Assembly: GCF_005938385.1 (NCBI RefSeq) | Contig: NZ_VCRA01000002.1 | Coordinates: 310,001 to 374,000, forward strand | DNA: 64,000 nt | Direction of reading: 5' to 3' | Origin: Paenibacillus mesophilus | GTDB lineage: Bacteria > Bacillota > Bacilli > Paenibacillales > NBRC-103111 | In this document: positions 52,792-60,688 of the stretch, in pieces | Numbering within the stretch: position 1 is the stretch's first letter | How the letters are laid out: every line of letters begins with the position of its first letter | Notes under the pieces: model-generated | Told to the model about the DNA's origin: nothing | The model's input: only the letters and a program-made list of their open reading frames with translations | Databases searched by the model: none | Made by a program: the position numbers and the translations under genes

Positions 52792-54741
52792 ATGGGCATC
52801 GAGCATCTCGAGAAATTCGCGCTACACATTTATGATGTAAAAGACCAGTTCAAACGATGGGTGTATGACCGCTCCAAGTCGGCGTTCGCCGAGGGGGATC
52901 GCGCCCGGGACGGCATCTTGACCGTCGATGACTTGAAAGCCCGTCAAGCGCTCATGCGCCGGAAACTGATCGACGCCGTCGGCGGATTGCCGCCCTCGGA
53001 TCATCCGTTGAACCCGACAGTAACCGGTTCCGTCGACTGCGGCGGGTATCGGATCGACAAAGTCATATTCGAGTCGCGGCCATCAACCTACGTTACCTGC
53101 AACCTGTATATGCCCGACGGCTTGCAAAGCCCGGGTGCCGCAGTCGTGTTTCTGTGCGGACATTCGGACAACGGGAAGCAGTACGATCGATACCAGCACG
53201 TTTGCCAGCGTCTTGTCGCCGAAGGGTTGATCGTCCTGGCGGTCGATCCGGTCGGTCAAGGAGAGCGGTTAAGCTATTATGAGCCGGATACCGGCGAACT
53301 GCCCGTCAAGCCAAGCACACGGGAGCACGATTATGCCGGTAGTCAATGCCTGCCGCTCGGCGACGGCCTTGCCCGTTATTTTATCCACGATGCGATGAGG
53401 GCGGTCGATTACTTGTGCAGCTTGCCTTCTGTCGACCCGGAACGGATCGGCGTTACCGGCAATTCCGGCGGAGGCTTGCAGACGAGTCTCGTGATGCTGT
53501 GCGATCCGCGCATCGCCGCAGCCGCTCCCGGCACCTTTATCATGAACCGGGAATCTTACTTGTACGCCGGACAGGCGCAGGATGCGGAGCAGATTTGGCC
53601 CGGCATGACGAAGCACGGCCTCGACCACGAGGATTTGATTATGGCGATGGCGCCACGCCCCGTATTGGTATTGGCGGTAACATCCGATTTTTTCCCGATC
53701 GAAGGAACGAGGCGGACGGTGGAGCGGACGAGACGGTTCTGGGAGCTGTTCGGAGTGGCGCACATGCCCGGCCTGAAGGAAGACCGTTCGGTTCATCAAT
53801 ACAGTCCTCCGCTCGCGGATGCGGCTGCCGCTTTCTTCTCCGAGCATCTGCTCGGCGTCAAGGAAACGAAGGGGGATGCTTCCGCGATCGTACCGTTTCC
53901 TCAAGAGGTGCTGAATTGTGCGCGCAGCGGGCAAGTGCGGGGAGATTACTCGGACGCTCGCGCTGTTTATGAGGAGAATGCCGACCGTCTGGACGAAATC
54001 GAACGTCGTCTCGCTGCATTGTCGGACGACGAGCGCAAGGAGCGGGCGCTATCATGGCTAAGAGAGCGGATTTGCGGCACCCGTACCGCCCCGCAATTGA
54101 ATCCGAGGCATTTGACGCTGTCGTCGACGGAAGTACTTTCGGTCGAAAGCTACATCTGGTGGAGTCAGGAAGGCGTATTCAACCACGGATTCGCATTCCG
54201 AGATCCGAAGTTTGCAGGGACTAGTCTTCCCGTGACGATCGGATTGTGGGAACGGGGGACGAACAAGCTCGCGGATAAGCTCTCCTGGATTCGAAAGACG
54301 TGCGCCGAAGGCCGCGTCGTTCTCGTACTGGACGTTACCGGGGAAGGTGTATGCACGCCGCATCCGATCAATCCGCAGCCGGTATGGGGTTTGTTTGGAA
54401 CGATCCATAAGCTGACAACGGATCTGTTCTGGCTGGATGACAGCTTGGCGGCCGTACGCGCTTACGATGTGATGCGCGCGGTGGATATGGTGAAGCTGAT
54501 TCCCGATTGCAATCCCGACCGGACGAACTTGTATGCGCACGGCCGTTTCGGCATATATGCAGAGCTCGCCGCGGCGCTGGACGATCGAATAACGGACGTT
54601 ACTGTGGAAGAGGGGATCGGGAGCGTCGCAACGTGGGTACGTTCGCGGTTCTATGAGTCTTACGATACGGTAAGCATCCTGTTGCCCGGCATGCTGCAAT
54701 ATTTCGATTTGCCCGATCTGCGCCGTTGGGGCGGACGGTGA
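52792..54741 (+). CDS. acetyl-xylan-esterase-like alpha/beta hydrolase, two-domain
   Basis: A 649-residue cytoplasmic protein. The first half is an alpha/beta hydrolase of the acetyl xylan esterase group, with GHSDNGKQ for the oxyanion region, nucleophile Ser225 in GVTGNSGGG, an Asp in TSDFFPIEG and a His in EDRSVHQY. The second half (about 440-640) has the same fold outline (LVLDVTGEGV, NLYAHGRFGIYAELAAAL), but the nucleophile elbow reads HGRFG with Arg in place of Ser, so it is likely inactive. The ATG at 52792 has AGGAAGG ten bases upstream; a GTG at 52780 is the alternative. Confidence 0.8.
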   Translation: MGIEHLEKFALHIYDVKDQFKRWVYDRSKSAFAEGDRARDGILTVDDLKARQALMRRKLIDAVGGLPPSDHPLNPTVTGSVDCGGYRIDKVIFESRPSTYVTCNLYMPDGLQSPGAAVVFLCGHSDNGKQYDRYQHVCQRLVAEGLIVLAVDPVGQGERLSYYEPDTGELPVKPSTREHDYAGSQCLPLGDGLARYFIHDAMRAVDYLCSLPSVDPERIGVTGNSGGGLQTSLVMLCDPRIAAAAPGTFIMNRESYLYAGQAQDAEQIWPGMTKHGLDHEDLIMAMAPRPVLVLAVTSDFFPIEGTRRTVERTRRFWELFGVAHMPGLKEDRSVHQYSPPLADAAAAFFSEHLLGVKETKGDASAIVPFPQEVLNCARSGQVRGDYSDARAVYEENADRLDEIERRLAALSDDERKERALSWLRERICGTRTAPQLNPRHLTLSSTEVLSVESYIWWSQEGVFNHGFAFRDPKFAGTSLPVTIGLWERGTNKLADKLSWIRKTCAEGRVVLVLDVTGEGVCTPHPINPQPVWGLFGTIHKLTTDLFWLDDSLAAVRAYDVMRAVDMVKLIPDCNPDRTNLYAHGRFGIYAELAAALDDRITDVTVEEGIGSVATWVRSRFYESYDTVSILLPGMLQYFDLPDLRRWGGR

Positions 54742-54755
54742 GAATAACGATACTA

Positions 54756-54782
54756 AACCCCGGTTCTCGCAGAGCCGGGGTT
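54756..54782 (+). terminator. rho-independent terminator
   Basis: AACCCCGG (54756-54763) pairs with CCGGGGTT (54775-54782), extended by a CTCT/AGAG inner match, followed by ATTC and T-rich bases. It ends the esterase operon. Confidence 0.85.
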
Positions 54783-54896
54783 ATTCAATTTGACGTCAAT
54801 AACGACAGATCCATAGAGTTCGACAAGCCGCATCGCGGACTTATTCCGTTTCCCTGACATGTGAGCTATAATAATTGGAAGCAAAGGGGAATGGGA

Positions 54897-55838
54897 ATGA
54901 AGCGTATCCGACTAAGCGTGCTGGATCTCGTTCCGGTATTGGAACATGCGAACCCGCAATATGCGTTAATGCAAGCCGTCCGTCTCGCGCAAACCGCCGA
55001 GAAACTGGGCTACTCCCGCTATTGGGTAGCCGAGCATCATGATATGCCTAACATCGTTTCATCGTGCCCGGAAGTTCTGCTTTCACATGTCGGCGCGAAA
55101 ACGGAACGAATCCGCATCGGCTCGGGTGCGGTGTTATTGCCCTACTACAAGCCGTATAAAGTCGCCGAAACGTTTCATATGCTGGCAACCTTGTACCCGG
55201 ACCGGATCGACCTCGGCATCGGCCGCGCTCCCGGAGGCCACGCGCATGCCTCGATGGCGTTAAGCGACAATTATCTGGAGCAGGTGCGGCGGCTGCCGGA
55301 ATCCATTCAGTCTCTCGTTTCACTGCTGTCGGACGATTTCCGCATCGAGGAGCAGCGTGTCTCGGCGCGGCCGGTTCCCGCCGCGGCCCCCGAATTATGG
55401 ATGCTCGGTACGAACAGTAAAAGCGCGCAGTTCGCTTCCCGGTTCGGAACCGGCTACGTGTTCGGGCATTTCATGAGCGATCAGGACGGGAAGCCGATTA
55501 TCGACTCTTATCGGGAAAGCTATCAAGCGACGAGTATAGGTCCCGAACCGCGAGTAATCGTAGCGGTCAGCGTCGTATGCGCGGAGACCGATTCGGAGGC
55601 GGCCCGCTGCGCCGAGCTGGGTGCCCGCGCATTTCTCGGTGAAGCGCCGATCGATGACGGAGTGCGGCGGCAGTACCGCGGGAGGGCTGTCGTCGGCTCT
55701 CCGGATAGCGTCAGACGGCAGTTACTCGAAATGCAGGAGCAATTTGGCGCTGACGAGTTTATCGTAGTGACGACATCGCAAGATTACGAGACTAGAATCC
55801 GTTCCTACGAGCTGTTGGCCAAATCGTTGTTCTTATAA
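54897..55838 (+). CDS. LLM-class flavin-dependent oxidoreductase (MsnO8 type)
   Basis: A 313-residue bacterial-luciferase-like monooxygenase: RLSVLDLVPV start typical of the MsnO8 group, SRYWVAEHHDMPNI, RIRIGSGAVLLPYYKPYKVAE, DRIDLGIGRAPGG and PELWMLGTNSKSA. It should use reduced FMN from a partner reductase. The ATG at 54897 has AAAGGGGA seven bases upstream. The sirtuin gene starts 18 bases after its stop, so both are likely in one transcript. Confidence 0.87.
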   Translation: MKRIRLSVLDLVPVLEHANPQYALMQAVRLAQTAEKLGYSRYWVAEHHDMPNIVSSCPEVLLSHVGAKTERIRIGSGAVLLPYYKPYKVAETFHMLATLYPDRIDLGIGRAPGGHAHASMALSDNYLEQVRRLPESIQSLVSLLSDDFRIEEQRVSARPVPAAAPELWMLGTNSKSAQFASRFGTGYVFGHFMSDQDGKPIIDSYRESYQATSIGPEPRVIVAVSVVCAETDSEAARCAELGARAFLGEAPIDDGVRRQYRGRAVVGSPDSVRRQLLEMQEQFGADEFIVVTTSQDYETRIRSYELLAKSLFL

Positions 55839-55856
55839 CCGGGAGGGATCGTAACG

Positions 55857-56597
55857 ATGGATTTGCAACATCTGCGGCATATCGTATCAGCCAGCTCGCG
55901 AATCGTCTTTTTCGGGGGAGCCGGTACTTCGACCGAGAGCGGCATCCCGGACTTCCGTTCGCATAACGGATTGTTCCGGACGCAGCAAGGGACGGAGCAT
56001 CCGCCCGAGGAGATGTTGAGCCGCGATTTTTTTATGGGGCATACGGAAGAGTTTTACCGGTTCTATAAAGAAAAAATGATTCACAGGTGCGCGAGGCCCA
56101 ACCCCGGTCATTCGGCTCTGGTCGCATTGGAAGCGGCGGGCAAGCTAAGCGCGCTTGTAACGCAAAATATCGACGGGCTTCATCAAGCGGCCGGAAGCCG
56201 CAACGTGCTGGAGCTTCATGGCTCCGTGCATCGGAATCATTGCATGGAATGCGGCGCGTTCTACTCGCTCGAGGAGATGCTTGCGCTTGGAGGAACGTTG
56301 CCCAAGTGCGGCAAATGTGGCGGAATCGTCAAACCGGACGTGGTGCTGTATCAGGAGCCGTTGGACGAGCGCGTATTCGCCGGAGCCGAAGAGGCGATTT
56401 CGGAGGCGGATATGCTGATCGTCGCGGGCACGTCGTTAAGCGTTTATCCGGCGGCGGGACTGGTCCGCTATTATAAAGGCGACCGTCTGCTGTTGATCAA
56501 CAAATCGGCCACCCGCTACGATGTGAATGCCCGTTACACGATTCATGATTCTTTCTCGGACGTGATGAGCCGGCTGGCCGTGTCCGGCAGCGGTTGA
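55857..56597 (+). CDS. srtN: NAD-dependent protein deacylase (sirtuin)
   Basis: A 246-residue bacterial sirtuin. NAD and catalytic motifs are GAGTSTESGIPDFRS, TQNIDGLHQ and catalytic His in ELHGS; the zinc ribbon has CMEC and CGKC; GTSLSVYPAAG completes the site. It removes acetyl groups from lysines in the cytoplasm. GGGAGGG precedes the ATG. It is the last gene before the IS element. Confidence 0.9.
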   Translation: MDLQHLRHIVSASSRIVFFGGAGTSTESGIPDFRSHNGLFRTQQGTEHPPEEMLSRDFFMGHTEEFYRFYKEKMIHRCARPNPGHSALVALEAAGKLSALVTQNIDGLHQAAGSRNVLELHGSVHRNHCMECGAFYSLEEMLALGGTLPKCGKCGGIVKPDVVLYQEPLDERVFAGAEEAISEADMLIVAGTSLSVYPAAGLVRYYKGDRLLLINKSATRYDVNARYTIHDSFSDVMSRLAVSGSG

Positions 56598-56742
56598 TTT
56601 TAAGCTGGTTTTAACCCCATGCGGCAAGAAGTCTCCTATCCTCTATAGGTGGGAGATGAATTGCCGCCTTCGAAGCTTCGCTTACTAAATGAGCATCGTC
56701 ATGATAAAATCAGTAGTATAGTTATATATGGCGGTGATTACA

Positions 56743-57011
56743 GTGGAATTGGACAATAATAATCATTCAGTCACCCCGACAAAGACCATGTTCATATTTT
56801 GTTCAAAGCGCAGCCAAACAGCGAATTGTCCAAATTCATTAATACCTATAAGAGTGCATCATCACGTCTAATCAAGAAAGAACATTCCATGATCAGAAAA
56901 TCATTATGGAAAGAATATTTCTGGTCGAGAAGCTTCTGCCTGCTGACAACAGGCGGTGCACCGATTGAAGTTGTCAAACGTTATATCGAAAGCCAAGGTG
57001 AGAAAGTATGA
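56743..57011 (+). pseudogene. tnpA: tnpA (Y1 HUH transposase) with internal deletion
   Basis: It starts like intact tnpA with GTG at 56743 coding ELDNNNHSV, but then jumps, out of frame, to the central HUH region DKDHVHILFKAQPN and runs on in frame to its normal end (KSASSRLIKKE, RSFCLLTTGGAP, KRYIESQGE). About 45-50 residues between these parts are missing. The transposase must be dead, so the element depends on a TnpA from elsewhere. The last codons overlap the tnpB start. Confidence 0.8.
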
Positions 57012-58132
57012 ACAAGGCATTCAAATACCGCATCTATCCTAATGCCGAACAAGAAATTCTCATGAATAAAACCTTTGGCTGTGTGCGATTTGTGTATAAT
57101 CAAATGCTTGCGAATCGTAAGGAAATCTATGAGCAATTCAAAGATGATAAAGAAGCATTGAGGAAACAAAAATACAGGCTTCCTGCCGACTTCAAAAAGG
57201 AGTTCGAATGGCTCAAAGAAGTGGACAGTCTGGCTCTGGCAAATGCTCAACTCCATCTGCAAACCGCTTATAAAAACTTCTTCAGAGATAAATCGGCAGG
57301 CTTTCCAAAATTCAAGAGCAAGCATCATGACGGAAAATCCTATACGACGAACAACCAGGGCGGTACAATCCGACTTATTGATAGTAAAACAATCCGACTG
57401 CCAAAACTAAAAGATGTACGGATTAAGCTGCATCGGCAATTGCCGAAAGAAGCAGTCATCAAATCTGCAACGATAAGTAAAACACCTGTAGGAAACTATT
57501 ATATTTCTATATTGGTGGAATACGAAGCCCACATAGAACCAGTACTACCTACATCAGAAACGGTATTAGGTTTGGATTATTCCTCCCAATCCTTGTTTGT
57601 GGATAGCGAAGCCAATGATGCCGATTATCCCAAATTCTACCATCAAGCGGAAGAAAAACTAAAAAAAGCCCAACGTAAACTGTCCCAGCGGCAAAAAGGA
57701 AGCAAAAATCGTGAAAAGCAACGCCGTAAAGTTGCCAAAATGCATGAAAAAGTAGCGAATCAACGTAAAGACTTCTTGCATAAGCTCTCAAGGCAGATAG
57801 CCAATGCCTATGAAGCCGTTGCGATTGAAGACTTAAATATGCGTGGGATGGCACAAAGTCTCAATCTGGCAAAGTCCACGAATGACAATGGATTTGGCAT
57901 GCTAAAAACCTTTCTGGCATATAAGCTTGCAGAGCAAGGAAAACAGCTTGTTGTTATTGACAAATGGTTTCCATCGAGCAAACGGTGCCGGTTTTGCCAA
58001 CACGAGAATAAAGCACTGACATTGGCAGATCGAACTTGGGTATGCAATCATTGTGGTGCAGAATTAGACAGAGACGTAAACGCCGCAATCAACATCAAAA
58101 ATGAAAGTTGCCGAATGCTTGGTATCGCCTAA
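57008..58132 (+). CDS. tnpB: TnpB RNA-guided nuclease of IS605-type element
   Basis: A 374-residue TnpB, full length for the family. RuvC residues are Asp190 (GLDYSS), Glu274 (AIEDLNM) and Asp356 (DRDVNAA); the zinc finger has Cys327, Cys330, Cys346 and Cys349. The N-terminal domain begins KAFKYRIYPNAEQE. The family uses an omega RNA from the element's right end to cut DNA at the empty donor site, which helps retain the element. All key residues are intact here although tnpA is dead. Confidence 0.92.
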   Translation: MNKAFKYRIYPNAEQEILMNKTFGCVRFVYNQMLANRKEIYEQFKDDKEALRKQKYRLPADFKKEFEWLKEVDSLALANAQLHLQTAYKNFFRDKSAGFPKFKSKHHDGKSYTTNNQGGTIRLIDSKTIRLPKLKDVRIKLHRQLPKEAVIKSATISKTPVGNYYISILVEYEAHIEPVLPTSETVLGLDYSSQSLFVDSEANDADYPKFYHQAEEKLKKAQRKLSQRQKGSKNREKQRRKVAKMHEKVANQRKDFLHKLSRQIANAYEAVAIEDLNMRGMAQSLNLAKSTNDNGFGMLKTFLAYKLAEQGKQLVVIDKWFPSSKRCRFCQHENKALTLADRTWVCNHCGAELDRDVNAAINIKNESCRMLGIA

Positions 58133-58252
58133 TCATACTCATAACAACCGTTGGGCAAACGGGGATAGCTTGGTAATAATGCTGGCGTTAGCTGGTACGT
58201 CCCAAGAAGCCCCCACCTCTAAGCGTTAGCGTAGGTGGTGGGAGTATGTCAC
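58133..58252 (+). ncRNA. putative omega (reRNA) scaffold of TnpB
   Basis: The right-end region after tnpB holds several hairpins (CCGTTGGGCAAACGG at 58148, TTAGCTGG region, CCACCT / AGGTGG at 58213-58238). In related elements the RNA begins inside the tnpB 3' end and runs past the element so that flanking bases act as guide. Here the guide would be the bases just after about 58252. No direct evidence of expression. Confidence 0.5.
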
Positions 58253-58320
58253 GGATGGGATGATATGATCCGATCCGATAGGATCTATTCATTTCCGATC
58301 GAAAGGAACATGGAACTTAG

Positions 58321-58998
58321 ATGAGCAAAATATTGATCGTTGACGACGATCTCGCCATACGCAAACTGATCAAAGCCTTCTTGCAGCAGGAAGGATTCGC
58401 AACTTTCGAAGCCGCGAACGGCCAGGAAGCGCTCGACGTACTCGGTAACGTAAAAATAGATTTGATCGTACTCGATATTATGATGCCCGTGATGGACGGA
58501 TGGGATTTTTGCCGGGATCTGAAAAAAACGATGGACGTTCCGATCATCATGGTTACGGCCAAAGGCGAAATTGCCGAAAGGCTGAAAGGCTTCCAGCTCG
58601 GAACGGACGATTATATGGTCAAGCCGTTCGATCCGATGGAATTGGTCATGCGGGTGAAGGCGCTTCTGAAGCGGTACCGGATCGAACATTCGGAGACGGT
58701 TCAAGTCGGGGATGTGACGATCGACCGCAAAACGTTCGAGCTGACGGTGAACGGGATCAGCTCGATGATACCGCCGAAGGAATTCGAGCTGCTGTTCAAG
58801 TTCGCGAGCAACCCCGGCCATATTTTTACCCGTGCCCAATTAATCGAGCAAATATGGGGCGTCGACTATGAAGGTGACGCGAGAACGGTAGACGTTCATG
58901 TCAAACGGCTCCGGGAGAAGCTGGAGCAGCACGCCTCCGAGAAAGTGTCGATTATTACAATCCGCAACCTCGGCTACAGGCTAGAGGTGCATCCTTGA
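58321..58998 (+). CDS. OmpR-family response regulator, HssR-like
   Basis: A 225-residue regulator: receiver with VDDD, phospho-acceptor Asp52 (VLDIMMPVMDG), Thr and KP; then a winged-helix domain with IPPKEFELLFKFASNPG, FTRAQLIEQIWG and DARTVDVHVKRLRE. The DNA-binding part is close to HssR of the haem-sensing HssRS system. It overlaps the kinase start by four bases. The IS605 element ends about 70 bases upstream and may have changed its promoter. Confidence 0.87.
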   Translation: MSKILIVDDDLAIRKLIKAFLQQEGFATFEAANGQEALDVLGNVKIDLIVLDIMMPVMDGWDFCRDLKKTMDVPIIMVTAKGEIAERLKGFQLGTDDYMVKPFDPMELVMRVKALLKRYRIEHSETVQVGDVTIDRKTFELTVNGISSMIPPKEFELLFKFASNPGHIFTRAQLIEQIWGVDYEGDARTVDVHVKRLREKLEQHASEKVSIITIRNLGYRLEVHP

Positions 58999-60377
58999 TC
59001 CGCACGCTGTATTTGCGCATCGCCATCGTCATCTTTGTCGTCGTTTGGTGCAGCTTGGCGTTATCCAGCTTCATGCTCTCTCATTATTACCGCAACCAAT
59101 TGAACAGCCGGGTGGAGGAGCTGCTGCAAAATGCGTCAAAGCTCGTAGTACGTCTCATCCAGAAAACGGAAACCCAGCAAATTAACCAGACCGTATCGAT
59201 TGTCGGTAAACTGAACCGGGGCCAGGAGCTGTACCTCTATTCCGAAACCGGGGAAAGCTACATGTCGAGGCCTGGAGCCAATGCGAGGTGTACGATCCCG
59301 GAACGTTATATAACGGAAGTATTGGACGGCGGATCCTTTTCCAGCTTCCAGGACAACGAGAACGATTACTGTCCGCAAGGAAGTGTAGGTACCTTTTTTG
59401 AATACGGAGGTAAGCGATATGCGCTGTTCGTATCCGCTTCCGTACCGAATCCGACCCGCCGGTTCGAGCTGTTCGATTTTCGCAATATGTGGTCGATCTT
59501 GTTTATAAGCACGTTCCTGATCGTCCTTGCCGCCATTTATTTGGTAAGACCGCTCAAGAAAATAACCGAGGCGACCCGCAAAATCGCCGGCGGCGATTTC
59601 AATGTCCGGCTGCAAATCCGGCAAAAGGACGAGCTTGGCTTACTGGCCGCAAGCATCACCCATATGGCGGAAGAATTGAAGAAAATGGAGAAAATGAGGC
59701 AGGAATTCGTCTCGAACGTCTCGCACGACATCCAGACCCCGCTAACGTCGATTCGCGGCTTCTCCAAGCTGCTGCAGCAGGACACCCTGGACGCCGAAGA
59801 GCGCCACGGTTATTTGAAGCTGATCGAGAGCGAATCGGCGCGGCTTTCCCGTCTGAGTGAAAACTTGCTGAAGCTGGCGTCGCTCGACTCGGAGCATCAT
59901 CCTTACGATCCGAAGAGCATCGAGCTGGATGAGCAGCTTCGCAGATGCGTGGTCGCATGCGAGCCGCTATGGTCGAGCAAACGTCTGGATATCGAGCTGG
60001 AGCTGCCTCCCGTTCGCGTCGTCGCGGACGAAGATTCGCTGAATCAGGTATGGACGAATTTGCTTCATAATGCGATCAAATTCACCCCTCCTGACGGCCG
60101 GATCATCATTTCCCTTACTCAGGATGACAAGCAGGCGGAGGTCACCGTCACCGATACGGGCATCGGCATTTCGCCGGAAGACCAGAAGCATATTTTCCGC
60201 CGTTTCTACAAAGCGGACGATTCCCGCCAAAATTCGGAATGGAGCGGAAGCGGTCTCGGTCTTGCGATCGTCCATAAAATCGTTGGCCTGCATGGCGGCA
60301 AAATCGAGCTGACAAGCAGCTTGAATGAGGGTACGACGGTACGCGTATTTCTGCCTATACAAGGAAATCAAGCATAA
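58995..60377 (+). CDS. sensor histidine kinase, HssS-like
   Basis: A 460-residue kinase: membrane helix (about 5-28), an extracellular sensor of some 135 residues with two Cys (CTIPER, DYCPQG), second helix (165-185), HAMP (186-238), HisKA with His244 (SHDIQTPL, the QT-type box seen in HssS) and HATPase with NLLHNAIKF, DTGIGIS and GSGLGLAIV. The start is TTG in the overlap TTGA with the regulator stop. The signal may be haem or an envelope stress; the exporter gene downstream fits a detoxification role. Confidence 0.87.
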   Translation: MIRTLYLRIAIVIFVVVWCSLALSSFMLSHYYRNQLNSRVEELLQNASKLVVRLIQKTETQQINQTVSIVGKLNRGQELYLYSETGESYMSRPGANARCTIPERYITEVLDGGSFSSFQDNENDYCPQGSVGTFFEYGGKRYALFVSASVPNPTRRFELFDFRNMWSILFISTFLIVLAAIYLVRPLKKITEATRKIAGGDFNVRLQIRQKDELGLLAASITHMAEELKKMEKMRQEFVSNVSHDIQTPLTSIRGFSKLLQQDTLDAEERHGYLKLIESESARLSRLSENLLKLASLDSEHHPYDPKSIELDEQLRRCVVACEPLWSSKRLDIELELPPVRVVADEDSLNQVWTNLLHNAIKFTPPDGRIIISLTQDDKQAEVTVTDTGIGISPEDQKHIFRRFYKADDSRQNSEWSGSGLGLAIVHKIVGLHGGKIELTSSLNEGTTVRVFLPIQGNQA

Positions 60378-60411
60378 ACTTCAAGTAACATGGAGTAGCA
60401 TTACAAGGTTG

Positions 60412-60440
60412 AACCGCTCTCGGAGGAGGGCGGTTTTTTT
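60412..60440 (+). terminator. rho-independent terminator
   Basis: AACCGC (60412-60417) pairs with GCGGTT (60430-60435), followed by seven T. It ends the two-component operon and begins the 311-base stretch to the next gene. Confidence 0.8.
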
Positions 60441-60591
60441 GGTGTGAATAGATTTTATTATTTCGGGGTCCCCGCAAAGTACTTGGAATAAGCTTCGAAG
60501 CAAGGCTCCACTTTGTGGGGTGTTTTTGGTGTCGGCACTCTTATGCCGAGAAACTGAGTTTAAGCATTTTTTTAGTTTATTTTCAGCTTCG

Positions 60592-60635
60592 TTTAAGCGT
60601 TTGTTCATACACATAACACATTGGCGTCCTATTCT
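60592..60635 (+). promoter_or_regulatory. matched promoter A of the HssRS-adjacent genes
   Basis: TTTAAG at 60592, TTTGTTCATA from 60599, CACATTGGCGTCCTATTCT with -10 TATTCT at 60630. The same blocks occur at 62236-62279 with identical 38-base distance from TTTAAG to the -10. GTTCATA resembles the half-site of HssR-type direct repeats. No -35 consensus. Confidence 0.65.
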
Positions 60636-60688
60636 TATTTGCGTAGGGACCATACATAGAGACAGTGAGCGAGAAAGGATGGAGCGAA

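Larger units (their letters stand above)
56621..58252 (+). mobile_element. IS200/IS605-family element with broken tnpA and intact tnpB
   Basis: Ends are hairpins, not inverted repeats, as for single-strand transposons. The left end has TCTCCTAT-CCTCT-ATAGGTGGGAGA (56632-56656) within an outer GCGGCAA / TTGCCGC pair; the right end has CCACCT / AGGTGG (58213-58238) and closes near GTATGTCAC. The inside carries a tnpA remnant and a full tnpB. Coding sequence is clearly AT-richer than the flanks. Exact borders are estimates. It lies just upstream of the response-regulator gene. Confidence 0.8.
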
